Assembly (NCBI GenBank): GCA_038243605.1
Contig: JBBSQX010000002.1
Location: 1-64,000, forward strand
Origin: Terrimesophilobacter sp038243605
GTDB taxonomy: Bacteria; Actinomycetota; Actinomycetes; Actinomycetales; Microbacteriaceae
Length of the DNA stretch: 64,000 nt
Reading direction: 5' to 3'
How positions within the stretch are numbered: position 1 is the stretch's first letter; every line of letters starts with the position of its first letter. The notes beneath the pieces are model-generated. The model was not told the DNA's origin. It saw only the letters and a list, made by a program, of their open reading frames with translations, and made no database searches. The position numbers and the translations under genes are program-made. This document shows positions 1 to 8,716 of the stretch, one piece after another.

Positions 1-25
1 AGCAGCCTCCGATGCTGCTGGTGGT

Positions 26-304
26 TTACTCGAGATTGTCTTCCCGCCATCCGCTCACCGATTCGGCATCGGCCAGCGCCTGCGCCTCCAGGTCTCCTCT
101 GGTGCGCACCCCTTGCACTTGCGCAACTCGGGGATGGCGGATCCGGTGGAGGATCTTGCCGAACTTCGGCCGAGTATGCAACGTCTCGTAGTAGGCGACG
201 TCGCGATCTCTGCTCTCATACTGCGTGAAGTGCGGTGAGTTAGCCGGTGTGTTCTCACAAGCAGTTCGAGATTTCGAAGTGCTTCGATGTCGGTGATTTT
301 CACG
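26..304 (-). pseudogene. Decayed gene, possible sugar-acid dehydratase start joined to an out-of-frame tail
   Basis: The minus strand upstream of the lacI gene holds two protein-like pieces in different frames. One starts at a GTG at 303 and reads MKITDIEALRNLELL, which resembles the opening of enolase-superfamily (mandelate racemase type) dehydratases. The second frame, stopping at 26-28, codes about 70 residues with GC-rich third positions (SPHFTQYESRDRDVAYYETL then a charged tail) but has no usable start, because the frame is closed by a stop at 305-307. I read this as the remains of a gene after an internal deletion or frameshift. It lies divergently to lacI, where a target of that regulator would be expected. 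I cannot name the tail. Except for this remnant, bases 1-362 hold nothing else I can support. Confidence 0.35.
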
Positions 305-362
305 TTACGCTCAAGTGAGATGGGGCTAGGAAGCCAACACCGAGCGAGAAGGCGAGGCGCCG

Positions 363-1400
363 ATGACGAGCAAGCGACGGCGCGCGACGATCTACGCCAT
401 CGCCGAGGTTGCGGGCGTCAGCATCTCGACCGTATCCCTGGCAATCAATCATCCGCATCGAGTAAGTGACGCAACGCGCAAGCGCATCGTCGAGGTAGCG
501 AAAGCGCTTGGCTACCGGCCCGACAACGCTCCGGGAACGGCTGGCAGCCAGCGGCAGGGTGGCATTGCCGTCGCCGGGCCCTTCAGCAGCTACCCCACGT
601 ACTCTAGGCGCCTCATCGGTATTCTCGACCGGCTGCGAGGGACCGCTATTGACATCACGGTGCACGACCTCGACTCTGCGGCGGCGGCGGAGTCGCCGCT
701 GCTCGACGCACTGCCGATCAGGGCGGGAGTAGATGGCATCATCGTCATGGGCGTGCCGATGTCTACCGAAGGGATCGACCGCATCAGCGACTGGGGGCCG
801 CCCATCGTACACCTCGATGTTCCCGACCGTTCTGCTCCTGGCGTTGTCGTAGACGACCATGCTGGGGGCTTCGCCATCGGGCGCCACCTGCACGAGCTTG
901 GACATCACCATGTGCTTTTCGTTCATGAGCCGCAGCGTTCCTTCGACTACGTCTCGGCGGGCATGTTGAGGCTTGCTGGCCTGCGCGAAGGCCTCCAAAG
1001 TGTTGAGCCGCGTTCGGGGGATCGTACAAATTCGATCGATACGCTCGTCGCCAACATCGGAAGCGACGCTGGAGCTCTCGTCGCGGCAGCGATCTCAAGC
1101 TCTAGCAATCTGGCCACAGCGATCGTGGCGAGTCACGACGGTCTCGCAGCGGAGGTGAGATTGGGATTGCTCTCTGCCGGTGTGCGCGTGCCAGAAGATG
1201 TCTCACTCGTGGGCTATGACGACGGCCCCCTCGCGCGCGGTCTTGACTTGACGACCGTGCGCCAACCGTTCGAGCAGTCGGGCCGCGCAGCCGTCGATTT
1301 GCTGTTGGGGTTGATGTCTGGTGGCAGTAGCGAGATAGCTCGGGTCGAACTCACGGCAGATCTGATTGTGCGAGGCACCACGACGCCGCCCCGACGCTGA
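363..1400 (+). CDS. LacI-family transcriptional regulator
   Basis: This 345-residue protein has the standard LacI layout. An N-terminal helix-turn-helix (about residues 8-30, IYAIAEVAGVSISTVSLAIN) and hinge helix (RKRIVEVAKALGYRPD) are followed by a periplasmic-binding-protein-like effector domain that ends in the typical DLTTVRQPFEQSGRAAVDLL segment. The ATG at 363 follows a GA-rich stretch and gives a full-length N-terminus. It is convergent with an MFS carrier and two esterases (1520-4998), so it probably represses that set and responds to a sugar or glycoside. The effector is not predictable from the sequence. No paired operator is certain, although a CGTTACGC motif occurs at 303-310 and again in front of the esterase operon. 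Confidence 0.93.
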   Translation: MTSKRRRATIYAIAEVAGVSISTVSLAINHPHRVSDATRKRIVEVAKALGYRPDNAPGTAGSQRQGGIAVAGPFSSYPTYSRRLIGILDRLRGTAIDITVHDLDSAAAAESPLLDALPIRAGVDGIIVMGVPMSTEGIDRISDWGPPIVHLDVPDRSAPGVVVDDHAGGFAIGRHLHELGHHHVLFVHEPQRSFDYVSAGMLRLAGLREGLQSVEPRSGDRTNSIDTLVANIGSDAGALVAAAISSSSNLATAIVASHDGLAAEVRLGLLSAGVRVPEDVSLVGYDDGPLARGLDLTTVRQPFEQSGRAAVDLLLGLMSGGSSEIARVELTADLIVRGTTTPPRR

Positions 1401-1519
1401 CCCGCTGGCTCCCCACTCGGGCGTAGCCCGCGCGGAAGAATCGTCAATGAAGCAGCCAAGCAGGTAACGGGGCGGGTCGAGCTCAGGCGGGTCGACAGTG
1501 GGATAGTAGCGGCGAAACA

Positions 1520-2839
1520 TCAGCGCACCCTCCGGATGGGAAGTACAGCGAGCGCGCCGAGGAAGCTGAGGATGATCGCCGTGAGGTACAGCGCGTGATA
1601 ATTGTTCCCGCCACCAATGGCGAGCACGGGAACGGCGATGATCGGAACGAGCAGTTGGGGCAACTGGTACGCGAGGGCGACGATGCCAAGATCTTTACCT
1701 GCGTTCTCGAAGCTCGGCAGAACCTCCGTCATCAACGCGACATCCACTGAGATAAATGCGCCCTGCCCCGCGCCGACGACGGCAATCGCGAGTAAGAACG
1801 TCATCGTGTCGGTGGAGATGATAGCGAGAGCCAGCCCTATGCAGGTAACGAGGCACGAGAAGAAGATGATCGGTTTGCGGCGCCCAGTGCGATCGGAGAT
1901 CCAGCCGAACAGAACGGTCATGCCTACATTGCCAATGAAGAAGAACAGAAGTGCTTGTGCCAGCACCCCGGATGCTTGTTCCTTAGGGATGCCGAGACTG
2001 TCGATGATAAAGAAGAGCAGGTAGAGAGAGACGGATACTATCGACATCGTCACGAAGAGGCGGCAAAACCACGCCCACGCGAAGTCACGGTACCGCGTTG
2101 GGTTGAGCCAGTAGCTTGAGAGAATTTCGCGCGCAGACAGTGGTGTGGCGGGGGCGGTACGAACGATGTCGCGAAGGGCAAACACCAGACCAAGGCTGAG
2201 CACGGCACCGATCGCACCGGGCACGAGAAACCATGTGGCGCGTTCGTCGTTGGGAAGAGAAGCCACGATCTGGGCGCCAATGATGGTGGCAATGCCGCCA
2301 GATACCCCCGTCGCGGCGGCGACCCGTGCACGGATTCGTCGCGGGATCTGGTCGGCCAGCAGCGCGTGTTGTGCCATGTTCGTTGCGCCGAAGCCGATCT
2401 GAACGACACACCAGCTGACCGCCATAAGCCACACTGTCGTGCTGAATGCGAGGCCAACAACGCCGAAGATTCCGATGATCGTGCCGCCAAGCATCCATGG
2501 CCGTCGCATACCGAACCGCGATCTGGTGCGGTCACTGAGTCGGCCGAATAGCGGTGTGATGATCATGAGCACGACACCGCCGAGTCCCGCGATCAGGGCG
2601 AGGTTATCGTTTTTTGCGGAATCATCGAGAAACGCGAGAGCTTTCGGTATCGCTGCGCCGCCGAGGGTGCCAAGTGCAAGCGTGATACCGAACCACGAGA
2701 GCACGAACATGGGCAGGAAAAGTTTGCTCTGCTTTGGGCCGGGAGCGACATCTTCGCCCACCGATACCGGGTCTGAAGCCATTGCCGCGGCTTCCGAGAC
2801 TAGCGCTTCGGGCGTCACAGGTTGCTGGGGTGCTGACAT
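1520..2839 (-). CDS. MFS transporter, probably of sugars or glycosides
   Basis: A 439-residue polytopic membrane protein with about twelve hydrophobic segments and the major-facilitator loop motifs GRLSDRTRSRFGMRRPW after helix 2 and GWISDRTGRRKP after helix 8. The RSRFGMRRPW form is typical of carriers related to the glycoside-pentoside-hexuronide group. A hydrophilic stretch of about 40 residues precedes the first helix. It is the last gene of a leftward set: esterase B, esterase A, carrier, with 64 bases before its ATG. A related carrier at 20260-21486 serves the sulfatase cluster. The likely substrate is a sugar conjugate whose ester groups the two upstream hydrolases remove, but this is inference from neighbours. 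Confidence 0.9.
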   Translation of the reverse strand: MSAPQQPVTPEALVSEAAAMASDPVSVGEDVAPGPKQSKLFLPMFVLSWFGITLALGTLGGAAIPKALAFLDDSAKNDNLALIAGLGGVVLMIITPLFGRLSDRTRSRFGMRRPWMLGGTIIGIFGVVGLAFSTTVWLMAVSWCVVQIGFGATNMAQHALLADQIPRRIRARVAAATGVSGGIATIIGAQIVASLPNDERATWFLVPGAIGAVLSLGLVFALRDIVRTAPATPLSAREILSSYWLNPTRYRDFAWAWFCRLFVTMSIVSVSLYLLFFIIDSLGIPKEQASGVLAQALLFFFIGNVGMTVLFGWISDRTGRRKPIIFFSCLVTCIGLALAIISTDTMTFLLAIAVVGAGQGAFISVDVALMTEVLPSFENAGKDLGIVALAYQLPQLLVPIIAVPVLAIGGGNNYHALYLTAIILSFLGALAVLPIRRVR

Positions 2840-2903
2840 CGTCGTCGGCCTCGCCTTCTTCTTGATTATTGGTTGTTTTCGGATCGGGAGATACTCGTGA
2901 GGT

Positions 2904-3887
2904 TCAGGCGGTCGGGTGCGGGCGGTGAAGTGTGCGGAGAACCGCGACTACAGAGTCATGCCAGTGGCGTGCGGCGAGGAGTCCGTTCAGATCTCCCGCA
3001 CTGTCGTGGGTCTGACCGAGGGCAACCGTGGCACTCGCCGGCACGCCATCTGCACGCAGGCGTGTGTAATATGCCTCGCCATCGCCGCGCAGCACGTCGT
3101 ACTCCGCGAGCATGAGATAGCTCGGAGGCAGTCCAGCGAGACTCGCCTGGTTTAGTGGTGAGACCCCAGGGTCAGCGGCATCGGTCTCGCCAAGGTAGTC
3201 ATCCGCGATGCTGCGATTCTCCGCAAGGATCGGATCGAGCGGGATGCCAAGTTCGGCAAGCAATGAGAAGTCCATGTGCGCTGTGCTGAGGTCGAGCACC
3301 GGTACCTCGAGCAGTTGAAATTGCAGTTGCACGGCCTCCGCGTCCGCATCTCGGTTGCGCAGTGTGACCGCTGCCGCGATGTTGCCGCCGGACGACTGGC
3401 CGCCAATTGCGAGCCTATCTGGGTCGATTCCGTGCTGCGCGCCATGGGCTGCCATCCACGCGAGTGCGGCTAACCCCTGTTCTATTTGTGTCGGGTAGCG
3501 GTGTTCGGGCGCGAGGGCGTAATCGGCTGCGACGACGGCGATTCCTGCCTCCGCGGCGCGTGCCCGGTACATCCAGTCGGTGATCGGGTGGTGCAGCCCG
3601 CCTTGTCGGAACGCGCCGCCGAAGAACACGAGGTAGCCGGGGAGCGCGGTGTTGACGCCTCGAGGGCGATAAACGCGCAGAATAAGATCGGGATATCCGG
3701 GCACCGATATGAGATGGTCTGAAGTATCGACGGCGGGTTCTTGTACAACCTGTCGTTCCCAGAATTTTTCCTCGAACTTGAGGGCGGATGCCCGACGCGC
3801 TTCAGGCTCAGGTGTTCGGTGTGTTGCGGGCTGCGTGTCAACTGCGGCGCTCGCGATGTGCTCAGCGATCTTCGGGTCAAGAGGCAT
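2904..3887 (-). CDS. Alpha/beta hydrolase, hormone-sensitive-lipase-like esterase A
   Basis: A 327-residue esterase-type protein. The nucleophile elbow reads GGQSSGG instead of the usual GDSAGG, and the oxyanion-hole segment reads FFGGAFRQGG instead of HGGG. The ALAPEHRYP motif, the aspartate in EYDVLRGDGE and the histidine in GQTHDSAG complete a Ser-Asp-His triad, so it may still be active. I start at ATG 3887, where the family-like N-terminus begins and whose first 11 bases overlap the end of esterase B. The overlap implies translational coupling. The likely role is cleavage of small acyl esters on material taken up by the MFS carrier downstream; the substrate is unknown. Confidence 0.85.
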   Translation of the reverse strand: MPLDPKIAEHIASAAVDTQPATHRTPEPEARRASALKFEEKFWERQVVQEPAVDTSDHLISVPGYPDLILRVYRPRGVNTALPGYLVFFGGAFRQGGLHHPITDWMYRARAAEAGIAVVAADYALAPEHRYPTQIEQGLAALAWMAAHGAQHGIDPDRLAIGGQSSGGNIAAAVTLRNRDADAEAVQLQFQLLEVPVLDLSTAHMDFSLLAELGIPLDPILAENRSIADDYLGETDAADPGVSPLNQASLAGLPPSYLMLAEYDVLRGDGEAYYTRLRADGVPASATVALGQTHDSAGDLNGLLAARHWHDSVVAVLRTLHRPHPTA

Positions 3888-4998
3888 CGTCGTGCTCCGT
3901 TTCTCGTGGGGTTGCGTATGCGGCACGAAGGGCTTCTGTGCAGCGGACTTGCCACAATTCTGCGGTGGGAAGCGTGGCGGTGAGCGTGGAGCTGGCGTGA
4001 ACGTGGCCTTCGCCACGGAGGAGAATGACGGGCACACCGGCGCCGTCGAGGCGCGCGGCGTAAAGCTCGCCTCCGTCGCGAAGGGGATCGTGTTCCGCGG
4101 TCATGATGAGGGTGGGCGGGTGGCCCTTCAGATTCGGATAGTCAAGCGGAGATGAATAGCCGTCGATGTCGATACCGTCGGGGAGGTACTGTTCGGCGAG
4201 TGTTTCCGCGTCGTCGAGACCGTAGCCGACTCCATACCGTTCGGCGGAGTCACCAACCGGCTGCAGAGTCGTCGCAGGCACCTCTAGTGCGAGGTGTCGT
4301 AGTTTTGGCCCTGACTCGTGTCGCCATCGCAGTGCCGCGCTCGCCGCGATGGTAGCCACTGCCGAGTTGCCTGCGAGGCCGAGCCGAGTCGTATCAACTC
4401 CGAGGGATGATGCGTGCTCCTCGAGTAGGTGAAGGGCGGTGATTGTGTCGCTTACGGCGGCAGGGTATGGGTGCTCGGGAGCGAGGCGGTACGACAGGGA
4501 AAAGATCTGGATGCCGGTCTGGTCTGCGCGATGGGCGAGAATTCGGTCATTCACCAACTCGTGTGCGGAGCCGGAAACGAACCCTCCACCGTGCAAAAAC
4601 AGCTGAGTCGGGCTGCTGCCGGAGTCGTTGCTGCCTGCGCGCGACGGGCGGTACCTGCGCAGCCGAACGCATGTTGCTTCTGACCAGAGCGTCAAGTCGT
4701 CGATCGCCACGTCGGCGGGTGCTTTGGTGGTGTACTTGGTCGCAAGCATGTCGGACAATTTCTGCTGCGCCCTTCGGCGCCTTGCAGGTTTGGGCGATCT
4801 TAGCCCAGGAATTTTCGCAGAGTAGCGCTCGATATCCGCTTGCCAACGCACTATGGCGGGGTCTAGCACAAGCTCGTCTTGTGGCCGTAGAGACGGTTGT
4901 GGAGTGGCATGCTGTGCTTTCACGACTCTCCTCACCGGGGCGCGAGCATTCCGACTGCGCTCACGTTGAATGCTATCGAACCACTTCGATAAAAACAT
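3877..4998 (-). CDS. Alpha/beta hydrolase, hormone-sensitive-lipase-like esterase B
   Basis: A 373-residue member of the HSL esterase family, with the canonical oxyanion motif LHGGGFVSGS, then LSYRLAPEHPYPAA, a nucleophile region GNSAVATIA (normally GDSAGG, here with Asn and Ala-Val replacing conserved residues), an aspartate in EHDPLRDGG and a histidine in GEGHVHAS. About 120 residues precede the hydrolase core, and they are basic and Arg-rich. The ATG at 4998 is chosen because the longer open frame beyond it reads into the divergent promoter gap. First gene of the leftward operon with esterase A and the MFS carrier. Its altered elbow suggests narrowed or altered substrate choice. Confidence 0.85.
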   Translation of the reverse strand: MFLSKWFDSIQRERSRNARAPVRRVVKAQHATPQPSLRPQDELVLDPAIVRWQADIERYSAKIPGLRSPKPARRRRAQQKLSDMLATKYTTKAPADVAIDDLTLWSEATCVRLRRYRPSRAGSNDSGSSPTQLFLHGGGFVSGSAHELVNDRILAHRADQTGIQIFSLSYRLAPEHPYPAAVSDTITALHLLEEHASSLGVDTTRLGLAGNSAVATIAASAALRWRHESGPKLRHLALEVPATTLQPVGDSAERYGVGYGLDDAETLAEQYLPDGIDIDGYSSPLDYPNLKGHPPTLIMTAEHDPLRDGGELYAARLDGAGVPVILLRGEGHVHASSTLTATLPTAELWQVRCTEALRAAYATPRETEHDDAS

Positions 4999-5112
4999 CG
5001 CAAGTGCCTTGTGGCCCGAATCACCCGTTACGCGTGAGTGCGACATACTCTCCCAACACTGTTCGGCAGGAGTAGTTCGCTCTGGTTGTGCACGCGAGTA
5101 GGCTCGTGGCCC

Positions 5113-6972
5113 ATGGTTCGTTTTTTCCTCCTGGCCTTGTTCGTGGTGCTCGCAGCAGCGGCCGTGATTGCCTCCTCCTTTGGGTTTGTCGGATGGATCG
5201 TGCTCGGGGCGCTTGTGCTCCTGCTGGCGGTAATCGCTCTTCACGACCTGCTGCAGACCAAGCATTCGATCCTGCGCAACTACCCGTTGTTGGGTCGCAT
5301 GCGCTACTTGCTCGAATCGATCAGGCCAGAGATCCAGCAGTACTTTATTGAACGCAACACCGACGGGCGCCCCTTCGATCGCGATACCCGTTCGTTGATC
5401 TATTCGCGGTCCAAGGGGTTAGACAGCCATAAGGCCTTCGGCACAGAGCGCGATGTGAATGCGGAGGGCTACGAGTTCCTGCTGCACTCCACAGCGCCAG
5501 TTGCACCCCCAGAGAAGCCCCACACGGTGCGCATCGGTGGGCCGGATTGCCGGCACCCCTACGACATCTCGCTGATGAATATTTCGTCGATGAGCTTCGG
5601 CTCTTTGTCTAAGAACGCCGTGCTGGCGATGAACAAGGGCGCAGCGCTGGGCGGGTTCGCCCACGAAACTGGGGAAGGTGGGCTGACCAAGTACCATCTC
5701 GCGTACGGGGCCGACCTGATCTGGGAGATCGGCTCAGGCTACTTCGGCTGCCGCGATGAGAACGGAAAGTTCGACCCAGAACTCTTCCGTACCAAAGCTG
5801 CGACCCCGCAGGTGAAAGCCATCACGCTCAAACTCAGCCAGGGTGCAAAGCCGGGCCTTGGCGGCGTGCTGCCCGGTGCAAAGGTCACCGCGGAGATCGC
5901 CGAAGCTCGAGGAGTTCCACAAGGCGTCGACTGTATCTCGCCGGCATCACATTCGGCATTCCATACTCCCCGCGAGTTGATGGAGTTTGTGGGAACACTT
6001 CGTGAGCTCGCCGACGGCAAACCGATCGGTTACAAGCTCTGCGTCGGGTCCCGCATCGAGGTGCTCGCCATGTGCAAGGCGATGCTGGCGACCGGGATCA
6101 CCCCCGACTACATCATCATCGACGGCTCAGAGGGTGGCACCGGTGCTGCCCCGTTGGAGTACGAAGACCACGTAGGAACTCCGCTGACCGAAGGGCTGAT
6201 GCTGGTGCACAACGCACTGGTGGGCACCGGCCTGCGCGATCGCATCCGACTGGGCGCGGCAGGCAAAGTCGCCACCGGCAGCGATATCGTCAAGCGGCTC
6301 ATTCAGAGCGCCGACTTCACCATGAGCGCCCGGTCGATGATGATGGCCACCGGCTGCATTCAGGCCCAGATCTGCCACACCAACCGTTGCCCTGTCGGCG
6401 TGGCAACACAAAACCCGCGGCTCATGCGGGCTCTGGATGTTGACGACAAGGGCAACCGTGTGTACAACTACCACAAGCTCACAGTCGCTGAGGCGGGGCA
6501 GATCATGGCCTCCATGGGAGTCTCGTCCCCGGCAAAACTGAACCAACGGATGCTGCGCCGGCGGGTCGGTCACCTGACAACGAGCAGCTATGCGGCCATC
6601 TTCAACTGGTTACGCCCCAGCGAACTCCTGAAGGACCCACCGCGCGGCTGGGCCGTGGACTGGAAAGAGGCGGATGCCGACCGCTTCGGCTCGTTCGCAC
6701 CGATGCCGTGGATGGAACCGGTTGATGGACACAGCGTTGATGGACACAGTGTTGGCAAATACAGCGTCGGCGAATACACCACTGACGGCGAGCGGGCTGC
6801 CAGCGGCGCGGCGGGAGGCGACCGACCAGACATGGGTCGATGGGATGAAACCCAGGCGATTCCCATAGTGGTGGGCGGCCCCAGCCGTGAAGACGTGAAC
6901 AACACAGAAAACGGCACAACCAAGCGAGTCGAATCCTCGGGAACCCGCCCAGAAGCTCAGCCGGGCGAATAA
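5113..6972 (+). CDS. Membrane-anchored FMN-binding glutamate-synthase-like protein
   Basis: This 619-residue protein matches the C-terminal synthase half of glutamate synthase (GltB), without the amidotransferase domain. Residues 1-43 form two hydrophobic segments, so it is probably tethered to the membrane. The core keeps the FMN and 2-oxoglutarate barrel (SSMSFGSLSKNAVLAMNKGA, IIIDGSEGGTGAAP) and the [3Fe-4S] cysteines C415, C421 and C426 in CIQAQICHTNRCPVGVA. About 100 C-terminal residues are poorly conserved and contain a pentapeptide repeat (DNA 6721-6780). The family is common in actinobacteria, and its true substrate is unclear because it lacks the glutaminase part. A nitronate monooxygenase follows 34 bases later, so the two flavoenzymes are probably co-transcribed. 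Confidence 0.88.
   Translation: MVRFFLLALFVVLAAAAVIASSFGFVGWIVLGALVLLLAVIALHDLLQTKHSILRNYPLLGRMRYLLESIRPEIQQYFIERNTDGRPFDRDTRSLIYSRSKGLDSHKAFGTERDVNAEGYEFLLHSTAPVAPPEKPHTVRIGGPDCRHPYDISLMNISSMSFGSLSKNAVLAMNKGAALGGFAHETGEGGLTKYHLAYGADLIWEIGSGYFGCRDENGKFDPELFRTKAATPQVKAITLKLSQGAKPGLGGVLPGAKVTAEIAEARGVPQGVDCISPASHSAFHTPRELMEFVGTLRELADGKPIGYKLCVGSRIEVLAMCKAMLATGITPDYIIIDGSEGGTGAAPLEYEDHVGTPLTEGLMLVHNALVGTGLRDRIRLGAAGKVATGSDIVKRLIQSADFTMSARSMMMATGCIQAQICHTNRCPVGVATQNPRLMRALDVDDKGNRVYNYHKLTVAEAGQIMASMGVSSPAKLNQRMLRRRVGHLTTSSYAAIFNWLRPSELLKDPPRGWAVDWKEADADRFGSFAPMPWMEPVDGHSVDGHSVGKYSVGEYTTDGERAASGAAGGDRPDMGRWDETQAIPIVVGGPSREDVNNTENGTTKRVESSGTRPEAQPGE
6721..6780 (+). repeat. 15-bp tandem repeat, four units, inside the GltB-like gene
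   Basis: Four consecutive 15-base units starting gttgatggacacagc, the last two diverged, encode VDGHS VDGHS VGKYS VGEYT. The tract lies in the weakly conserved C-terminal tail, outside the FMN domain, and keeps the reading frame. It resembles other 15-bp tracts in this window at 9387, 15424 and 42166. Confidence 0.85.
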
Positions 6973-7006
6973 AGCACCGGCTGCGAGTGAGAGAGGGATC
7001 CGTCAC

Positions 7007-7987
7007 ATGACTCACACCTGGCTGACCGAGCGTTTCGGCCTGTCCGTTCCCATCATTGGCGCGCCGATGGCGGGCCCGGCCGGAGGTCGCCTTGCCTCAG
7101 CAGTGTCCGTCGCGGGCGCACTCGGAATGGTTGGCGTCGGCGGGGTTCGGAAAGAACCGTGGATCCGAGAGCAAGCATCCATCGCCGCTGGCGGTACTTC
7201 AGAACGGTTGGCCCCAGAGGGTGTCGCTTCGGCCATTCAGAATGGTGCGCAACCGTATGGGATCGGCCTCATGGGGTGGGTATTGGATCAGGATGATGCC
7301 CAGCTCACGACAGTGCTGAAATTGCGACCGAGTTTGGTGTCCGTCAGTTTCGGCAACGTTGAACCTCACATTAGGCGACTTGTTGATGCCGACATCCCCG
7401 TCACAGTGCAGGTCGGCAATGTGGAGGAAGCGCTTCGTGCCGAGAACGCCGGCGTTGACTTCATCGTTGCCCGTGGCTCAGAGGCGGGCGGGCACGGCCG
7501 CAACGACATTGCCACATTGCCACTGCTCCAAGCAGTGCTCGACGCAGTGAAAGTGCCCGTCGTTGCCGCAGGAGGGATCACCTCCTCGCGTGGACTCGTC
7601 GCAGTCCTTGCTGCCGGCGCTGCAGGAGCGTGGGTGGGAACAGTACTGCTCACCGCCCTCGAAGCAGCCAACAGCCCCCGTGCACGAGCTCAGTTGATTG
7701 CGGCCGGATACGACGACACGGCTTATGGCCGCGTGTTCGATGTCGCGCAACGACTCGGATGGCCACCAGAATACGGCGGTCGCAGCCTTCGAAATTCGTT
7801 TTACAATACGTGGCACGACCGTCTCGACGAGCTTGCTGTCGACGAGTCAGCAGCCGAGCAATTCATCTCTGCCAGGGAGGTCGAAGACTATGACGTCGCC
7901 TACCTCTACGCGGGTCAAGGAGTGGGATCCCTCACGGAGGAGAAACCGGCCGCTGAAATCATCGCCGAGCTGGCCCGCGGGGTATAA
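7007..7987 (+). CDS. Nitronate monooxygenase family flavoprotein
   Basis: A 326-residue TIM-barrel FMN protein of the 2-nitropropane dioxygenase/nitronate monooxygenase family. The N-terminal PIIGAPMAGPAGGRLASAVS signature, the ARGSEAGGHGR segment with the catalytic-region histidine, and the phosphate-binding VVAAGGITSSRGLVAVLAAGA segment are all present. Members oxidise alkyl nitronates such as propionate-3-nitronate to the carbonyl compound and nitrite, and many serve in detoxification. A good ribosome site (gagagaggga) precedes the ATG. It follows the GltB-like flavoprotein by 34 bases and is probably in the same transcript. Confidence 0.9.
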   Translation: MTHTWLTERFGLSVPIIGAPMAGPAGGRLASAVSVAGALGMVGVGGVRKEPWIREQASIAAGGTSERLAPEGVASAIQNGAQPYGIGLMGWVLDQDDAQLTTVLKLRPSLVSVSFGNVEPHIRRLVDADIPVTVQVGNVEEALRAENAGVDFIVARGSEAGGHGRNDIATLPLLQAVLDAVKVPVVAAGGITSSRGLVAVLAAGAAGAWVGTVLLTALEAANSPRARAQLIAAGYDDTAYGRVFDVAQRLGWPPEYGGRSLRNSFYNTWHDRLDELAVDESAAEQFISAREVEDYDVAYLYAGQGVGSLTEEKPAAEIIAELARGV

Positions 7988-8010
7988 CCGTTCTGCTGGA
8001 AGAACTCAGA

Positions 8011-8238
8011 TCAGCTGATGCCGACAGCGCGACGCGCGTTGACGTTCTTCACTTGCTGCGGGATCGTGAACAAGTCGACGATGAGCCCTATTCCGAACAC
8101 GCCGCCAGTCAGCAGCCACAGGATTCCTCTACCGATCTTTCCCATGTAGAAGTGTTGAATGCCGCACACTCCAAGGAAGGAAAACAGCATGAGAGCATAG
8201 GCGATGCCGGCTTCTTTAGGCGCGAGGTATTGGGACAT
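8011..8238 (-). CDS. TM2-domain small membrane protein
   Basis: A 75-residue protein with two membrane helices and the TM2-domain hallmarks: GIQHFYMGKIGRGILWLLTGG between helices, then a G-IG-IVDLF segment in the second helix. It is convergent with the nitronate monooxygenase gene and divergent from the small metallopeptidase gene. Family members are widespread, but their role in bacteria is not established. Confidence 0.88.
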   Translation of the reverse strand: MSQYLAPKEAGIAYALMLFSFLGVCGIQHFYMGKIGRGILWLLTGGVFGIGLIVDLFTIPQQVKNVNARRAVGIS

Positions 8239-8350
8239 AAGCTGAGGTTAGCAACACGTGCCCGCACTTTTGCTGCACGACTTCGTGGATAGCGTAGAAG
8301 GTCAATCAGCCTTCCGCTCAGAAACGTGTTGCTGGTGGCAAGATTGCATC

Positions 8351-8701
8351 ATGGTGGAGATTTCGGATGACGACTTCGAGAAGATGGTCACCGAGGAGTA
8401 CGACGCAATCCCCGACAATATGTTGGGTGACCTCGACAACGTGGCGATCCTGGTGGCGAACCAGCCGATAGGGGAGCGCCCTCGACTTTTCGGTCTTTAC
8501 AGCGGGCATCCGCTGACCACGCGTGGCATGTACGGCTTCGGGGAGCTGCCAGACCGCATCACCCTATATAAGAACAACATGCAGGAGCACAGCAACGATC
8601 TCGCCCAGTTGCGCGTGCGAGTGCGCATCACGTTAGTGCACGAAATAGGTCACTACTTCGGGCTCGACGACACGCAGCTGCAGGAACTGGGCTGGGCGTA
8701 G
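8351..8701 (+). CDS. Zincin-like metallopeptidase (PF06262 type)
   Basis: A 116-residue protein with the zinc-protease helix VHEIGHYFGLDD, in which HExxH is followed by a third potential ligand Asp, and an upstream IGERPRLFGLYSG stretch typical of the small actinobacterial metallopeptidase family that includes Acidothermus zincins. The open frame extends further upstream, but ATG 8351 gives the family's usual N-terminus (VEISDDDFEKMV). The in vivo substrate is unknown. Confidence 0.88.
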   Translation: MVEISDDDFEKMVTEEYDAIPDNMLGDLDNVAILVANQPIGERPRLFGLYSGHPLTTRGMYGFGELPDRITLYKNNMQEHSNDLAQLRVRVRITLVHEIGHYFGLDDTQLQELGWA

Positions 8702-8716
8702 CCACGCAATTGAGGG

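Noticed and set aside
300..998. 232-codon minus-strand frame opposite lacI
   Set aside because: It lies fully within the lacI gene, has arginine- and histidine-rich composition and no family features.
1400..1520. Direct repeat ggcgggtcgagctc/ggcgggtcgac after lacI as an operator
   Set aside because: It is between convergent 3' ends, not in front of a promoter, and the copies are short.
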